Program-made: the position numbers and the translations under genes
Shown: in pieces, positions 44,708 through 59,233 of the stretch
How positions within the stretch are numbered: the stretch's first letter is position 1
How the letters are laid out: the number at the start of each line of letters is the position of its first letter
Notes under the pieces: model-generated
What the model was told of the DNA's origin: nothing
The model's database searches: none
Seen by the model: only the letters and a program-made list of their open reading frames with translations
Origin: Terfezia claveryi
Taxonomy: Eukaryota; Ascomycota; Pezizomycetes; Pezizales; Pezizaceae
NCBI GenBank assembly: GCA_015179025.1
Contig: WHUX01000193.1
Location: 1-64,000, forward strand
Length of the DNA: 64,000 nucleotides
Reading direction: 5' to 3'

Positions 44708-47700
44708 TGTTATCATCACTGAAATAGGTGTGTAGGTATGGTGTTATCCTAGTCATAAAATTTACATGGAGTTTCCCACGGGTTGTTCCGTTCATGTTGT
44801 GTAAAGCATGTCAACCTCTAGCCAAAAGGGCCCATTAATGCAGATGATACATACCTGAATATCTCCCATATTTCGTTCGTTGCAACTGTTGATCAATAGT
44901 CACTCAGCATTTGTCTCTGCCCTTGATCGGTTGTCTGATTTTCACCCGTGTCTAACGATGTTCATACATGCAATATCCTGGTCATCAATTTTGAGATAAA
45001 ATAACCCGTATTTCAGGGTACCTCATGGATTGCCCTAGTTCCCCTAAAAGACTACCCGTGAAGGATTGGCCATGATCCAGAATGTTTTGCACTTCCCAAA
45101 ACCTTAAATATTACAGCCATAATTTATGGATATTCAGTGTTCACAACGAGAGAGTGCATAACTATCGAGGTAAGGTGTAAAGCTGAAGGCAGATCCGCCA
45201 TGGTTATTATTTCGTATTTGGATACGTTCGTTATCCCAAGGGGCTTTCCCAGCATGTAGCCGCGTAAACCATTTCCCAAGAGAGCAGCAAACATGGTACT
45301 TCACGGTTTGGAATCGATAACCCTATCCGAAACGTCTGAATTCTGGGGTATCAAGTACCTATCTGCCCTACGCAGGGTATAAGCTAGTGCGGTCTTTGAA
45401 GCTAGAGTGTTGGCCTGACATCCGAGCCCTTGGTCAGAAACACGCCCCACAAATTGAATAATTGTGACTACTAACCAATACGGCTGAAAAGCTAGAAAAA
45501 AAAACAATATAGCGTTTATTTCGTTCAGAAGCCTCGCGGCACGTGCATTGCATTAACTGTTATCTATTGTAGTAGATATGAAAGCTGTGTGTTGAAGCTC
45601 AGAAGATCCCCTAGTGTCTTTGGCTTAGTACAAACAAGTATAAGTTTCTGATCAGCAGTCGTTGGAAGTTACGGCATGTTTCACACTGCAGGATGAGAAT
45701 AAGCATCCTGGTACTGTAACTACATGCATAGGTATGAGTGTGATTATCCTGGTACCTACCTACATAACTGACACATATTTGCGGCTCATAATGAGGCTGA
45801 GATTATCAAAGTGACCTCAAATGTTTAATCTGCAAATAGTTGGGATGACAAGTCGATAGTGAACTGGGGTGTATGTCTCGTGCATGGTGGAAGTTGGCAT
45901 TGCAGAACAAATTGTTACTGTATATGGAAACTATGTATGCCTACCGTAACGTTCACGTGGCCCCGGCCCGTGATTTGTATTTCCCAGGTTATGGCTTTGA
46001 GTCTACGAAGAAATAGAATTTACCAACAGGAAGTGACGGTGAATCACTGCCCAGTTAGATAAATTTACTGGAAAATTTTCACGATTTCCCAACATGCATG
46101 CTTATGTCCTTAGTTTACCACCTCGACAGTGTCTGATACCGATTAATAACACCGTATGTATGTAATTTGACACACCTTACTTGCACAAGAGGTAAGCTCC
46201 AGGGATAATTAAGTATCAAATATTATTTCCGTGTATAGCATCGCTCACACTGGAGAATGTAGTGGTATGAAATCTATTCAATTGTGACACAAGCGAGTCA
46301 ATGATAATGGCAAGAAAAGTCTTGGATTATCATGTCTCAACGATCATGACTGACTGACAGTGTTTTGTAGCACTTATTTTGAGATTCTGCGTTGCGTATT
46401 CCTTGACAATTCAGCCCCACACTGTGGGAAAGATCACCCCAGTCGCAGGTGATAAGATAACCTTGTTTCCACCTCCCCTTGGTGATCTAACATGTTAACC
46501 TTTGGTTTTCTACAAGGCTGCTGCCCACGCTCCCAGCCAATGGCATTGGGTACTAGGACTACGCAGGTATCGGAACGATGAATACGAGTTCATGCCAACC
46601 CGCTGACAAGGGTTGCGAGTCAGGCCACATTTAGAGATGCGTATTGTTGTTGTGGAAGTTGAGAGGTATCGCGGAACCGGCCGTACTTACCTCCCATCTG
46701 GGCACCAACTCTGGTTCAGCCTTATGGCGCCGGCCAGTTGGCACGTCCTCACTGTGATCCGCATGCAGGTCAAAATAAGAGTTTCCCAATCCTGGTTTGT
46801 CTCACTTTGGATTCATCATGGCTGCATCATATATCTCTACCTAGTACAGATGTAGGGAACTTGGAACCTAGCCTGTAGAAACCGACCCCTGATCTACAAG
46901 CACTTATCAAGTGTAGATTCCATCGTTATATAATTTCACTATTCTGCATTTAACCGATTTATAATTGCAATGCAAGTTCCCAGTTATGTATCAATAGGAT
47001 AGTAAATTAAGCTGCAAGTCATTAAATGCACGACAGAGTGCCTGACCTCCCACTGAAGACACGTGGGCATAATGCTGTTCAATCAGTGAAGGGCGAAGGA
47101 AAAAATCAAGCATGCCGTTGTTGACTCAAGCATTTTCATCGAAGCTGGTAAATCTAGTAAATGAACTATACTCTCAATCTATCTCCTACAGATTTTTCCC
47201 TGGACTTTAAATAAATGCTGGTTCCCGGTTAAACGCTCAAGAGCCAGAATTTTGCTTCTACCAATTTCCATAATGTGCTTTTTATTCATGCGAGGTCAAT
47301 AACATGGGTGTAGAATGCAGAGATTGCCGAGAAGAATATTTAGGCACTTGTTGCATTATATATCTATTCAAGAAGAGATTGGCTGTTGGCATGAGACTAA
47401 TTGGCTGCGTGCATATCTTCTTGCTGTAATAATATTATGCTTATGTAATATCCGTTTTGTTTCCCCCACCTAGGCGAGGCCAACCGAATACAACGGTCGG
47501 GACCTCCCTTGGAGCGGTCGGGGTCGAGACTATGGTCGGGATGAAGCTTGTGGACCTCTTCACCGGGCAGGAACGCATATAAATTCCCTTTAAAGCTAAG
47601 CACAATCAAAATCTCACGTTCAAATTCAGGGATGCATGTCGGAGGCAACTCAAGCCCTGTTACAAATATCAGTCGCATCCCGGAAACCACGTAGCAAACA

Positions 47701-50280
47701 TTTTGGGAGGGGACTCCACGGGCTGAATAGGATCCTGATACCCATCAACATATAAGCACTAGTGTGAACTTGGGGTAACCATGTGAGAGGGACCATCCTT
47801 ACGTCCTTACGATATAGTGAGTTTTTAACGTGAATATGTTGTCTAGGCTCGGTTAGATGAGACGGTTGAGCGGGTAGATGTCAACGTGTACCAAAATGAA
47901 TTATAGCCTGGTACATCTGTAGTGATTCACGGTATTCCCGGTTACACGAGCTAGGTATAGATTCTGGGGCTTCATCCTAAGTTCGTATATTGGGATCTAC
48001 TCTTCACTTTTACACACTTGCCCGCAACTAGAAAATCCCGGCAGTTTCCGCACAACACAGTTTATCGATGTAATGCCACAGATCATTTCAGTGACTAGTT
48101 CTTTCGTTTCACCAAAAGTGTTAATTCGGTTTTTGTCGGTATAATTGCCGCAAGCCACATTTCGTAAGTAACACAGAAGCGTGTGTTACATGACAATGTA
48201 GCACAAGTGCTAACCACGCACCGAAACATGCAAGGACTGTGAGAAAAAGCAGTATTGAATATTTGGCCACTCTCACAAAGCTATGGCACCGTTACCAGTC
48301 ACGCGCGTGCGCTCGAGGTCATATGTGCTAAGAATTTCTTCCAAAATATTAGTATGCTTTGAACAGGGCCTAGCAAACAGGACAAGTCCCTCTGCATTGC
48401 AGATACTGTACTAAGTAACTAACATATTATGTGTGCTAATCAGAAATAAAAAAAAATACTATACTACTTAGTAGCCAATTGTTCACGATGAGCACATGTA
48501 TGATGAAGTATTCGCGCACGTAATTCAACCAAGAGGGTGCCTGATCGAGGGAGCTACTGGATCCACGGTGCTCCTGAGAAAAGGCCTCCGGGCGTAGGGA
48601 AGGGCCCGAATGCGGGTGATCATAATCAACTCTTCGCTACCAGCCATCAATATCGAGCTGGCATTGAGAAGCATGATTTCGCTATCGTAAAAAGGCGATC
48701 GCTCCTGTACTGTCTAAATATCTGAAATCTGGTACCTATCTGCGTAATTAAATGGATATTGAAGTGCTGACTGTTGGTCGCATTGCGGCTACAGAAGAAC
48801 CCGGCTTATCGCCACCCACTCCAGCTTTGCCACAGATATTGAAACCCGGCCGTTTGGTTGTGCAACTCCTTGGCATTTTATGCCGCGTTATCAAGAAGGG
48901 AGAGTTCTCAGGTACTCAGGGGCAAGTTCGATATGTCCGAATTTAATTTTCAGCTGAAACCAGGTGTGCAGCCCCTCGGGGTGCCAAATGGCGTATGACT
49001 TGCACCATTCAATCCGTATAGAAGAGTTGGGAAGTTCAATCAAGTTGGGAGTGGTCTCAGCCAGGCGGAGGCGTTTCTGATGAAACCGTTGCTAGGTGAT
49101 GGACAGTACAAAAAAGCGATTATATTCCCAGTGCGTGCTGTGAGGCTATTGCGTTATGACGTCTCAAATGCATCTAGATGTCACGTCCGACTTTGGTGGC
49201 ACATTGTGCCAGTCCCTGTGGAAGAGAGACACTTTGGCTGTTGCAGCTTTTTTTTGGTTCTGAAATACCTACAGGGGTAATAATGGGGGCGAAAATTCTG
49301 GTAATATTCAACGTGGAAGTAGTGTCGCTTGTGGTCTCTAAAAATTCCGCAACTTATTTGAGAAAATAGCTGTGTGAGCTGCACTATCCCAGCGGCCATG
49401 GAATCAACCTGAGGGGTAAACATGTACTGTCGTGGTTGTACGAGGTCCTTATCGTTAATAGCATCAGTATCGTAAATTAAACGCACGCAATTCCATCATA
49501 AAGGGCGGAACTCTCAGCACTTAACTCTCGCCGACTTACTTCCGATATTAGAAACCCACATACGGATGTCGCCGAGCGACTCAGCTCCGAGCTCCGAAGT
49601 AGACGCGTTTAGGTAGTGGAAGACCCTATTCCACTAAGGCTCATTATTATATCATTCCTGTGGAATTCGTCGCCCCCATAGAACAGGGGGTAAGGGGTTG
49701 CGTTGAGTGATGTGGGGAAGTTCTCAGTCTAAAAAGTAAAGCTCATGCTCGATGTTCCCATAGAGCCGGGTTGTAACCGTGAAATAGTAACCCTCCTCCT
49801 CTCGAAATTACTTTCGCATGTTCCTTGGGCAAATTAATTAGGTCATAACGGTAAAATCTCATGTGCTGTCTCACTAAAGCTCCCCGTATCTAGAAGTAAG
49901 TTGGTGTGTTTCGTGCCAGACAGGGATAGCCACTCACCACTCACCTTGCGCCTGTGCTCTGGCCTTATAAATATTAAGATACATAAATACCTTCGTCTTC
50001 CACCTATCCGTCGCATGCTACCCGTATATCCGCTTATGATCATCATTGATCTTCCAAGTGCCAACATCTGTTTGGGCAGTCTAGGCCTTTACCCCACGAC
50101 ACATTAATTGAGGTACCGTCACTACTCAGGCTGAGGTTCTACTCGCGGAATACTCTGGATTCTGTCCGTTCCAGTTTGCATTGTCTCTGGGTATGCCGAA
50201 GCCCTCTTCACTGCAACCTGCACAACGTACCAACGTGTGTGCTTAATCCATTGTCAATCAGCAGCCCAGTTAAGTGCTTA
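44708..50280. other. Long gene-poor, AT-rich stretch
   Basis: Only short, unsupported open segments are present, for example 47690-47397 minus and 48752-48946 plus. No repeat with resolved ends was found. Confidence 0.45.
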
Positions 50281-50288
50281 CTCTATAG

Positions 50289-50296
50289 TATATAAG
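50289..50296 (+). promoter_or_regulatory. TATA box of the BCS1-like gene
   Basis: TATATAAG 113 bases upstream of the ATG at 50409, within CTATAGTATATAAGTCC. Confidence 0.5.
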
Positions 50297-50408
50297 TCCT
50301 TTGCCTAGGGCCTTCTTCAACCAAGCTCCTGAAGTAAGATCTAGGGCCATTTTCAAGACCAGAAGTGAAATCCTGCACACATATCACTTAGACACCAGAT
50401 AGTCTAAG

Positions 50409-53180
50409 ATGACCGTTCCACCTATACCACCGTCCAGTGGACTTCCATTAGGGATGGGCCATGGGGTGGATATGAACATGAATTTGCCTGTGCCAGGCCT
50501 CGACGTGGTCCAGAGACTCTTCCTCTCTATGGGCCTTGACCCGACACACTTGAGTTAGTTGCCCCTTCAATCTTGACCGATAGCTATGGAGTGAAAAAGT
50601 TCTAATGCCCTAGTGCTATAGTGAGTTTAGGAATGGCCTTTACAGTCCTCGCGTCCCTCGGTGGTTTCCTCAGCTATGCAATGAATGGCCTTCACAGTCT
50701 GTGGTCCTTTCTCTACGATAACTGCATTTCCTCAGCAACAATACATTCGTCGGACCAAGCCTATCTATACATAATGAAGTGGCTAGCCACGCATAGAGTG
50801 TCTACAGATTGCCGCAAATTCTGCGTAACCAGCAGAAAGAATCCCAATAGCGCTAGAGTGAAGCGATTTTCGATGTACAGCAATTACCATGGACGAGCGG
50901 GGCAAGATGATGATGAGGAAGACGACGAGGAAGATGATTTGGGTCCAATGTTGAAGTACAATCCTGCTCCAGGTTGGTAGTATTTTTCATTTGTCTTTGC
51001 TTGCATATGTTTGTTCATGGTTGTTTCCTATTCACCAATCACAGCGAATATCCGGGCGTTGCCGACATTTTTTTATCTAGACTGTCCTATCAAACAGTAT
51101 TCTTGTTATTGGGATTCATCACAAGCGAGTGAGTATGACAATTGGCTGTCAAATTGGCAGGGGTTCCAGTCAGTTCTGCGACAGGCATTCTAGTTGGCTT
51201 GACTCGTCAATCCACGAAATTGATAGTTTACTAGTATTCTATGTATAGCTTCTGGCCTCACGTCAGATTTCAGCCTCAATGCATGACATAAATCAACGGG
51301 GTTCAACAATGAGAGGTGTCATCTTTGTTAATTTCTTTAGTGAATATTTGATTCATTTCCCGAATGCTAATGTCGGGGATGTAGGACTTTCATATTTCTG
51401 GTATCGGAGACATCTTGTTATTATGCAACGAGTTCCCGAACACCACGGATACATCAATAACGACACACCAGACGAAACGATGGTACTCATGACGATTGGG
51501 CGATCACCCAATTTGCTACGTTCTCTTCTGGCTGAGGCAAGGGCGCACTATTTGCAATCCGAGAGTCGCAAGACCACAGTTTACACCGTCAATTCCTCAA
51601 ATTTCCAAAAGAGCTGGGATAATGGCCGATCGCGAGCTTCCAGGGATATCAGCACGGTAATCATGGAAGACAAGGACAAAGATCTCATTCTCCGGGATAC
51701 GAGGGACTATCTTAACCCGGTGACTGCCCGGTGGTATGCAGCCAGGGGTTTACCTTACCGCAGGGGTTATCTTTTCTATGGCCCACCAGGAACGGGTAAA
51801 ACAAGTCTTACTTTGGCACTGGCGGGAGAATTGAAATTGAATCTATATATATTTAATCTTGGCGCAGGAGGTGGGGTTACTGACGAAACACTGGGCCAAC
51901 TATTCCAGGCGCTGCCAAAAAAATGCATCGTTTTATTGGAGGATATCGACTGTGCTGGCATTGGTAGGAGTTCGAATTTCAACGGGGTGGGGTATGGAAA
52001 TCCGTACGAGACGATCGAGTATTCTGAAGATGAAGAGTATGGAGATGAGGATGAGTCAGAGAATAGAGAAAAGCAATCACAAGCTGGAAGGGATGGGAAA
52101 GATGATGCAAGTCACGATGCACCGGAAAAGTGCGGACCATCTGGAAGCATTGGTGTTACTGGTGCGAAGGGTAATGGTGAGGGAGAAGAACCATTGAATG
52201 CGAAGCATCGTGGAGGGGAACATGCGACAGCCAACGGCGCCGGAGGTCTCCCCCGCATCAATCCAATGCGACATGCAGCCAACAATAAGTCGCAAATCTC
52301 CTTCTCGGGGCTCCTAAACGCCATCGATGGCGTAGCCAGCCATGAAGGCAGAATTTTAATTATGACCACTAATCACCGTGAACGACTCGACCCAGCCCTC
52401 ATCCGACCAGGTCGTGTGGACGTCCAGATTGAGTTTGGATTTGCGAACAAGGAGACGATCAGGCGAGTGTTCCAAGAATTGTACAAGGGGCTGACCAATC
52501 TCCCTGAACAATCGCCTGCCCCGCTCGAGATCGGTACCCCTACTAGGACGGATTCATACGCACACGAATACGTCGATCCTATCTTTCAGCCCTCCCCTGT
52601 CGAGTCGATGCATTCTGAGTACTTCTCATGCAAAAGGAAAGAGTCAGACAGCATCGATTCCCTTGCAGAAAGGTTCTCTAGCGCGGTGCCTGCAGGGATC
52701 TTTACACCTGCAGAACTACAAGGGTTTCTCATGATGCATAAACATCAACCTCACCGGGCTGTTGCAGAAGTATCGAGCTGGGTCGACAAAAAGCTGGGCG
52801 AGAAAAAGAGTGTTGGAGGCCGCAGCAGATCGAAGAACAAGAAGGCTGTTGAGAAACCGCGGAGAGATTCATGGGAACTCTGTGGACACAACGATGACCT
52901 GACAAGCCTTTCAAGTTCTAGTAGCAACCCTGTCACTCCTAGTAAGTTGCAAACTCCACCAGCCTCGGAAGTCGAAAGCCACTGGGGGAGCGAAAGGGTG
53001 CCCTGCGCGACTATCGTTCAGGCAGGAAAAACTCCACCGAAACTTAGCGAATTACAGACGAACGTGAATAGGGGATCTACCACGGGGCAGCGGTGTAACG
53101 CTAGTATCACTGGAACTACCACTGGCAAGAGTAAGAGCAAGGGCAGGCTTCGGCGAGGAGGCTCGAATATATCTACATGA
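50409..53180 (+). CDS. BCS1-like AAA ATPase, three exons, 763 residues
   Basis: BCS1 is a mitochondrial inner-membrane AAA translocase that inserts the Rieske protein into complex III. Fungi carry many diverged paralogues of unclear role. Proposed exons 50409-50553, 50622-50972 and 51385-53180 total 2292 bases, exactly 764 codons. The first donor is GTTAGT and joins A|TG. The second (weak GTTGGT to GATGTAG, 412 bp) restores the family's PAPGLSYFWY join. A hydrophobic segment near residues 50-75 could be the membrane anchor before the BCS1_N domain. The AAA core has Walker A GPPGTGKTS at 298-306, Walker B CIVLLEDID at about 346-354, SGLLNAIDG and TTNHRERLDPALIRPGRVD. An acidic, Gly-rich insert of ~110 residues (359-468) separates Walker B from SGLLNAID. 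The tail after HxPHRAVAEV is basic and Ser/Thr-rich. The insert and long tail point to a paralogue rather than the complex III assembly factor. Confidence 0.85.
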
Positions 53181-53678
53181 GGTGGATGAGGTCACAAGGT
53201 GACAATTCCCTGGCCCAAGGGCAGATAGGAACGGCCTTGGAAAGGTAAGGGTGGATATGTGTTGGGACGTGACGGCCAATTCAACTGCAACGTTGAAAAA
53301 CCAAGCCATTGTAATCTAACGAACGGAAGGCAGGAATAGAGGATCCTAGGATTATTTCAAAGCGCGTTACGCATTGGGTGGAATTCTTTGGCGGATTTTT
53401 TTTTTTTTCAGCTTCCGAGTGATTCCTTATTTTTTGAACAATATTTACCTTTTTTTTATATATAACTATTTGGAGTTCAAGTCTTTCATTTCCTTTCTCG
53501 GCTTCAGGGGCGGCTATATGTCTTTAACGATTCAATGAATTTCGACACTAGTACTTGTACCCTCATTAATGATTGTGTCAGGGGTTATAAGTAATGGAAC
53601 TATCGCTCTGATTGCAATAGGGAAGGGTTGCAATAACATGATTCAGTTTCATACCACTAGAATGTAGGGGATCTAGTA
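53181..53678. other. Downstream non-coding stretch of the BCS1-like gene
   Basis: Contains a T-rich tract (53397-53460) that could cover the 3' untranslated region and polyadenylation zone. No coding was seen. Confidence 0.4.
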
Positions 53679-53683
53679 TATCC

Positions 53684-53975
53684 TGTTGGAATTAAGTACT
53701 CTCGGCCCATGATCACTAGCTGGAATAGGACAGTTTGAATTCTGCGGTAGGAACCAGGGTAAGAGCAGGGATCCCAAAGAGGCCGGTCTCAATTAGGGAA
53801 AGAAGGATATAAGGAGCTGGGAAAGGCGAAGGAAAGGAATGGTTTTCTGCAGAGTACTAGGACTATAAGCAACAAGCCTTAACTATAGCGATATCTAGAT
53901 AGCTCTCTCTATTTTGAATATACACGAACTCTCTCTCTTCAAGATTCTCCGCTCATATAACCTCGTAAATTTACA
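53684..53975 (+). repeat. Second solo LTR of the copia-like family, diverged
   Basis: A 292-bp LTR from TGTTGGAATTAAGTACTC to CTCGTAAATTTACA, flanked by TATCC at 53679-53683 and 53976-53980. It shares TAGAGTACTAGGA-type motifs (here GCAGAGTACTAGGAC), GCGATATCTAGAT and ATATAACCTCGTAA with the LTR at 44408, but has diverged strongly in its first 150 bases. No internal region is present. Confidence 0.88.
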
Positions 53976-53980
53976 TATCC

Positions 53981-56900
53981 CCTTGCGTGACCTTAGGAAT
54001 TTTTTTGCTCCGTGAATATAACGCATAGGGGGGCCAGAAAACTAAACTATCTGTTTCATGTCGTTGTAATATATATTTATGCATGCACACGTCTGTGGGG
54101 CACGTCTCGGCACGTCTGCGGCACGGGTGAAAAGTAATAGGTAGCATTGTACTGTGCATCTTAATTAACCTTTGCTCTCTGGTAACACAAAAGCGGAGAT
54201 CTGAATGTCCTATAGACTACTGGGGGTTATGACCCTTCAACAGAATTTTCGAGGTGTTCATGGTCATGATCACAGCAGCTGTTGAGGTTTGAGACCGAAT
54301 TCATGCATAGATTTGACTCTAGAACATCGTTAACAGTACTATGTATTATCATTGGTTAATTCCACGTCGATCCCATGCCGATCAATGTGGACGTATATGC
54401 AAGGCAAGGTGCGGTAAAGTTGATCGACCCTGCATACATGCGTTCACAACATTAATGCTACGAACATAACGAGTTTCTATTCATCGGCCTTACCCAGTCC
54501 GTACTGAACTTTTATGGGATTCTACCGAAAACAAAACTGCAGATCACTGCACAGCCATAAGGATCCTAGCAATCACAATTTCTGGTCATCGAACTGTGAC
54601 ATCGAGATGTGGCAGATATCTTTGAGCATCCTCTCCACCAGCCCCCATTGATCGAACCCTCACATTAATTACTAACCCTCCGCACTTGTTCCATTCACCT
54701 GCATGTAGCTATCTTATGAGAACACGGAATGTAGCGTAAGCTGCAGTTAACGCAGGTCCATAATTGGGAGGCCATTGTAAGTCCAGTACTTCAATTCCAC
54801 GTCCCTTTAGACTTTTGCAGACTGAAAACTATATACCCACGTCAGCACATGAAAACTGCCAAGAATAAAGTTCTCACTACTTGATGATCGTCGACATATG
54901 CGCGTAGTGACCCCACACAACTTTATAAATTCTCGTACTTAGCGGTACTTAGCCAAAACAGGCATAAAATACAGAAGTAAGCTGATATGCCAGAGATCCC
55001 CAGCTGCAAGTTTAAATCTTGGGCTGTCCACTGTTCATGGTACCCCCTTAAAATCGTGGGGTATAATCTCACCAGATCCCTGAGTACACATAATACAACA
55101 CGCGTACAAGGACATCACCCTTGCTCTCATAAACGACTGGTGTTGCATAAGGACTCTTGACTGGGGACATGTAGTTTCACTTTTCAGATGCGTGTATAAC
55201 ACTTGGTTGTCTGAAAACTCAAAATGACGTTGTGTGCGAGTTACTTTTTTTCTGGGTGACTATGGGGGCCAGCCAACGTGCACTAGGTAGGATTCTGAGG
55301 GAGATTCGTGGTCCAGGGTCAGGAAGCCGAGAACGTATTAATTGTGGTGGTTATATTCCTTTTGGGGAAATTTCTCTGTCGCCATTCTCCGCGGCTGCAG
55401 CAACAACTGCCTAAAATCCTGACAACAAGTAGACGTTAGAGTGGTCCACGTGTGTCCTTAAATTCTAGCCTCAAGCAGTCTGTCAGGACTGTTTTCTAGT
55501 CTAGAAGCTTTGAAGCTACAGGTAAGGAATGCGTACATACTGATTGACCCAAAATTACACAGATTCCACGTATTACTGGCTGAATAGCGAGCCTGATTGC
55601 TTTATCATAACACCGTGCTAGTGCAATTGAAGAACTACGATTTGATGACTGCAGTGCGCATGCGGGGATTTTGTGCATGAAAGCCCTTGGGCTCCAATTA
55701 CCAGGTAGTCACCCAAGTGCCATTGCACCGCCTTCGGCTCATATGCACATGTGATGCAGGACAACGTGTGGGAAATGGGAACATGAATAAACACCTCCAT
55801 ATTGGCGGTTGTTCGCGTTTGTCGCATGCGCGTCTGCGCGCTTATTGGCCTAGATGTCCCTAATGCAGGATCTTAGATTAATGTAGATCAAACATACCAC
55901 ATACATACATACAGTACTTACCTAGTCTGGTTTGTACCTACCTTATGTACTCCATACAGTTACATATGTATGTACGTTTATTCGTTTTCGGCGCCTATTA
56001 CCGTTATTAACAACACCCCTGCGCTTAAAAGCAACGTTCCATACGCCACATGGCGCCATAACTTAGGCCACTGAACCGCATGAAGTGAACAATCATGCAT
56101 GAATATCAAATGCGGCTAACCAGATCGCCATATTGTGCCACAAAGTAACGATTTATTATGATATGAATTAACTCTATCAGAGGATATGCAGCGACGGGTC
56201 ATGATAGACGCCGCCTACTGTTCAGGTGCAATATGCCAATTCTATTTTTTTAATTGCTTGGCATTGGTTTCGAATTCCCTGTCGGTTGCTAGTTGCCATA
56301 AATAGAACCCGGCGGAGTGTACCGAGGTCTGATCAGTGGCTCACGTCAATTTTCCCCAATCGGGTAATAGATTTGGAGGCTATGTTCACATTGCAACGAA
56401 CATCAATGCTTTATTCCTTAATTCTCACCAGGACTATATTTCATACGTCCAACAAAGGGAAAGTTCTACTCACCGGGTGGCTTTGCAGCCCTCAGCTGAG
56501 AAGTGCTGCTGACTTTTCCGTTCAAGGCAATGAATTCGAGTTAGAGCTGTACATGTGCGCAATATAATATGACGTGCTGTAGATGGCTATGGAATCCGGA
56601 AGGCCATAAGAACGTCTCATGATTAAGGCGAAATGATAAACTTGTTTCGCCATGGCTGAGTCCAGGCCGGAACAAAATGTGGGGAAATGTTTGATGTTTT
56701 TGTTACTTAGCGTGTTAAGTACGACGTTCACGTTACGTGGTGTCCAAAGAGGCAATATAACCACGTAACAGGACTTGATGTGGAAGTCGATGCCAACCAG
56801 AGCCTCGAATTCCCCGCAGTTGAAGCTGAGGATCGGTGTTTGCCACGACACAAATCCCCTATACATCAACTCCACGCAGGGGCCAGCCGAAACTAGCGTT

Positions 56901-59230
56901 TTCTATCAACTAAGTGCACCTGCTTACTTTCCATTATCAACATTTGATGGCCTATGCGTCAGCAGTATTAGTCCTGAGCTAGCTTGGTGTGACAACATAC
57001 GCCCGCCTGGAATTCGGAGAGCCAGGTTTCTTTAATGTAAGGCTGGCCGTAGAATGTCAAACGACGCACATCCAAGTATACACGTATACCTAGTCTCGAG
57101 ATAGCTGGTAAGACCTACCATTTCAAGATACAAATTCCATAGCTTCGGCAGCTAGCTAGGTAGTAGAATTCCCTGCATATATATCTCACGCAGTATGTAC
57201 CGGCACTAGTCTGTAGATCAGGTGGTTATCAATGCTCATACAGCTAGATACATGGCACAATCCCAGCCTTGTAGGAAAGGGTGTATTGAAACCGCCTCTG
57301 GCCAGCCAGACCCCTGATACCTACATCCGTACGTACACGTAGACACATTGACTTTTAATCTGCTGGGGCCAGAGAAAATACTTAGTGCTACGACCATTAC
57401 CTTCAGATCGCTCAGCTCTATCGCACTTTTGGGAAGCCCTATTACATATTCACAGAGCGACTGTCCGCTGTCACGCGGGCCAAGCCTAAGAAGTGTACAT
57501 ATGTCGTACAAGGCTGAACTGCCGTATTCAGGGCTAACTCCAAGAGCAGGTGATATCATGATCATGTGTACAGTACCAGATGAGCATGTGAACAAGCCGG
57601 AGTATGCTACCCGCATCATAGGCCTGGGATCTCATTATGATTCTGCACCTTTCAGCTGGTCTGTTAGCCATCGACCGAGTATGTAGATAGGTCTCAGATC
57701 ATTGGTGTGATTTGAGGTAAGTCTCAGCTACTATCTTCTGCTTACCAGTAAAGCTGCATGCCACCTGGTTGTCGTATACTACTTCTCAACACTTGAACTG
57801 CAGGATTCTGTAAGTCAGCTATCTGCTTTGCAATATTGGATTTATAATCTACCTGACACTAGCACAGCTATTTTGGTTTGGACTATGACATCATCTAGTT
57901 ACTGCGGGGGCCTCCAGGACCCTTGTATATGCGTTGGTCTTTGGTGACTGATTCAAGAACGTGGCAAGCGGGGACACAAGGCTAGAAATACTGGAACTGT
58001 CAATCCGTGGGGGGGGACGCAACCAGTCTACCGTTAGAGATACTTAGGCCTAGGTTCTTGCTTTTGTTAGGGCGGCGAGTGCAGTGGTGATCAATATTAT
58101 CCGGGGCGACCGGGCCCGGGCATAGTGCACAATATTAATCGTTCCCAGGTCAACTGATCAAGTGTCAAATGATGCAATATGTAACCAGTAAATAAAGTCT
58201 TCGATGCATATATCTGGTTCTACGATACTGCAGTACTGGTCCACTTGCACCTCTCATCCAATGGCTTGGGGAGGACGTCGATTAGGGCTTCAACCCGGGC
58301 AACTGCTCAGGGAGCGGAAGGTGGTGGGTCACGAATCAGAAGAGGAGAGGACCCCTTTTGACAGTACGAAGTATTGCAAAACACGGCGCGATTTATTGCA
58401 GTGCACACTGATAGCAGATAGCAGGGGCCTGAACCTAGAGGGAGCAGCACTGCGGCAGATGGTCAGGAGTGGAACAATGATCTCGATTTGATGACGGTAC
58501 AGGTGAGGATTTTGCATGGATCTAACACACATCGATCAAATGGGATAGAGGAGTGTGTTGATGACTGGTCCTGGGGGTTAGATTAAACACCCATCCTAGC
58601 TAGGAGCCGCAGTCTCTCATAACGAGTCATGATTTCTTTAAAAAGAAAAAAGGCTCTAGGTCACGTGCATAAGCAGGATGTAACGTCATGTCATTCGTCG
58701 TCAGTTTTACAGAACCATGTTGGCATTTTATAGCTTTACATACCTCACTTAATATTCTCCTCCTTTTCCACTCAAAAATATTTAAAACTGCTGTACGTTG
58801 GGAAAAGGAGGGTATATATCTACCCGTTGGCATGCAAATCTTGTTAAGTCTGTCGAATATCTTGGGACAGAGAAATATAAGTATTCTTGGAAGAATTCAA
58901 GAGTTCTACTCGCTTTCTTTGATTTTCCATGGATTTTCAAACAAAGTGGTGGTTTTGGAGTGAATGACGAACGAACGGACACTAGAATTATATATGTATA
59001 GATCGTCAAATTTGAATTGATGCCGGAAGAGTTGGGTCTTGTGAAGTAGTCTGGCAGGGCTGATGGCAAAATCTGGTTGTCTTAATCACAAATTTATCTG
59101 ACGCTAGAATAGCTATTCTAGCAAAGTCCACAGAGCCCGGGCCTAATTTCACCTACATACTTTGGCGAGGAGCAACGTGATATCACGCAAGCCCCTCTCT
59201 TTTTGGTCAGGGACGGATTCAGACTAACGC
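53981..59230. other. Long gene-poor, AT-rich stretch
   Basis: No recognisable gene. Open segments at 57348-57686 plus, 57619-57236 minus and 58833-58627 minus are unsupported by motifs. A TACATACATACAGTAC-type microsatellite lies near 55900-55915. Confidence 0.45.
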
Positions 59231-59233
59231 ACT

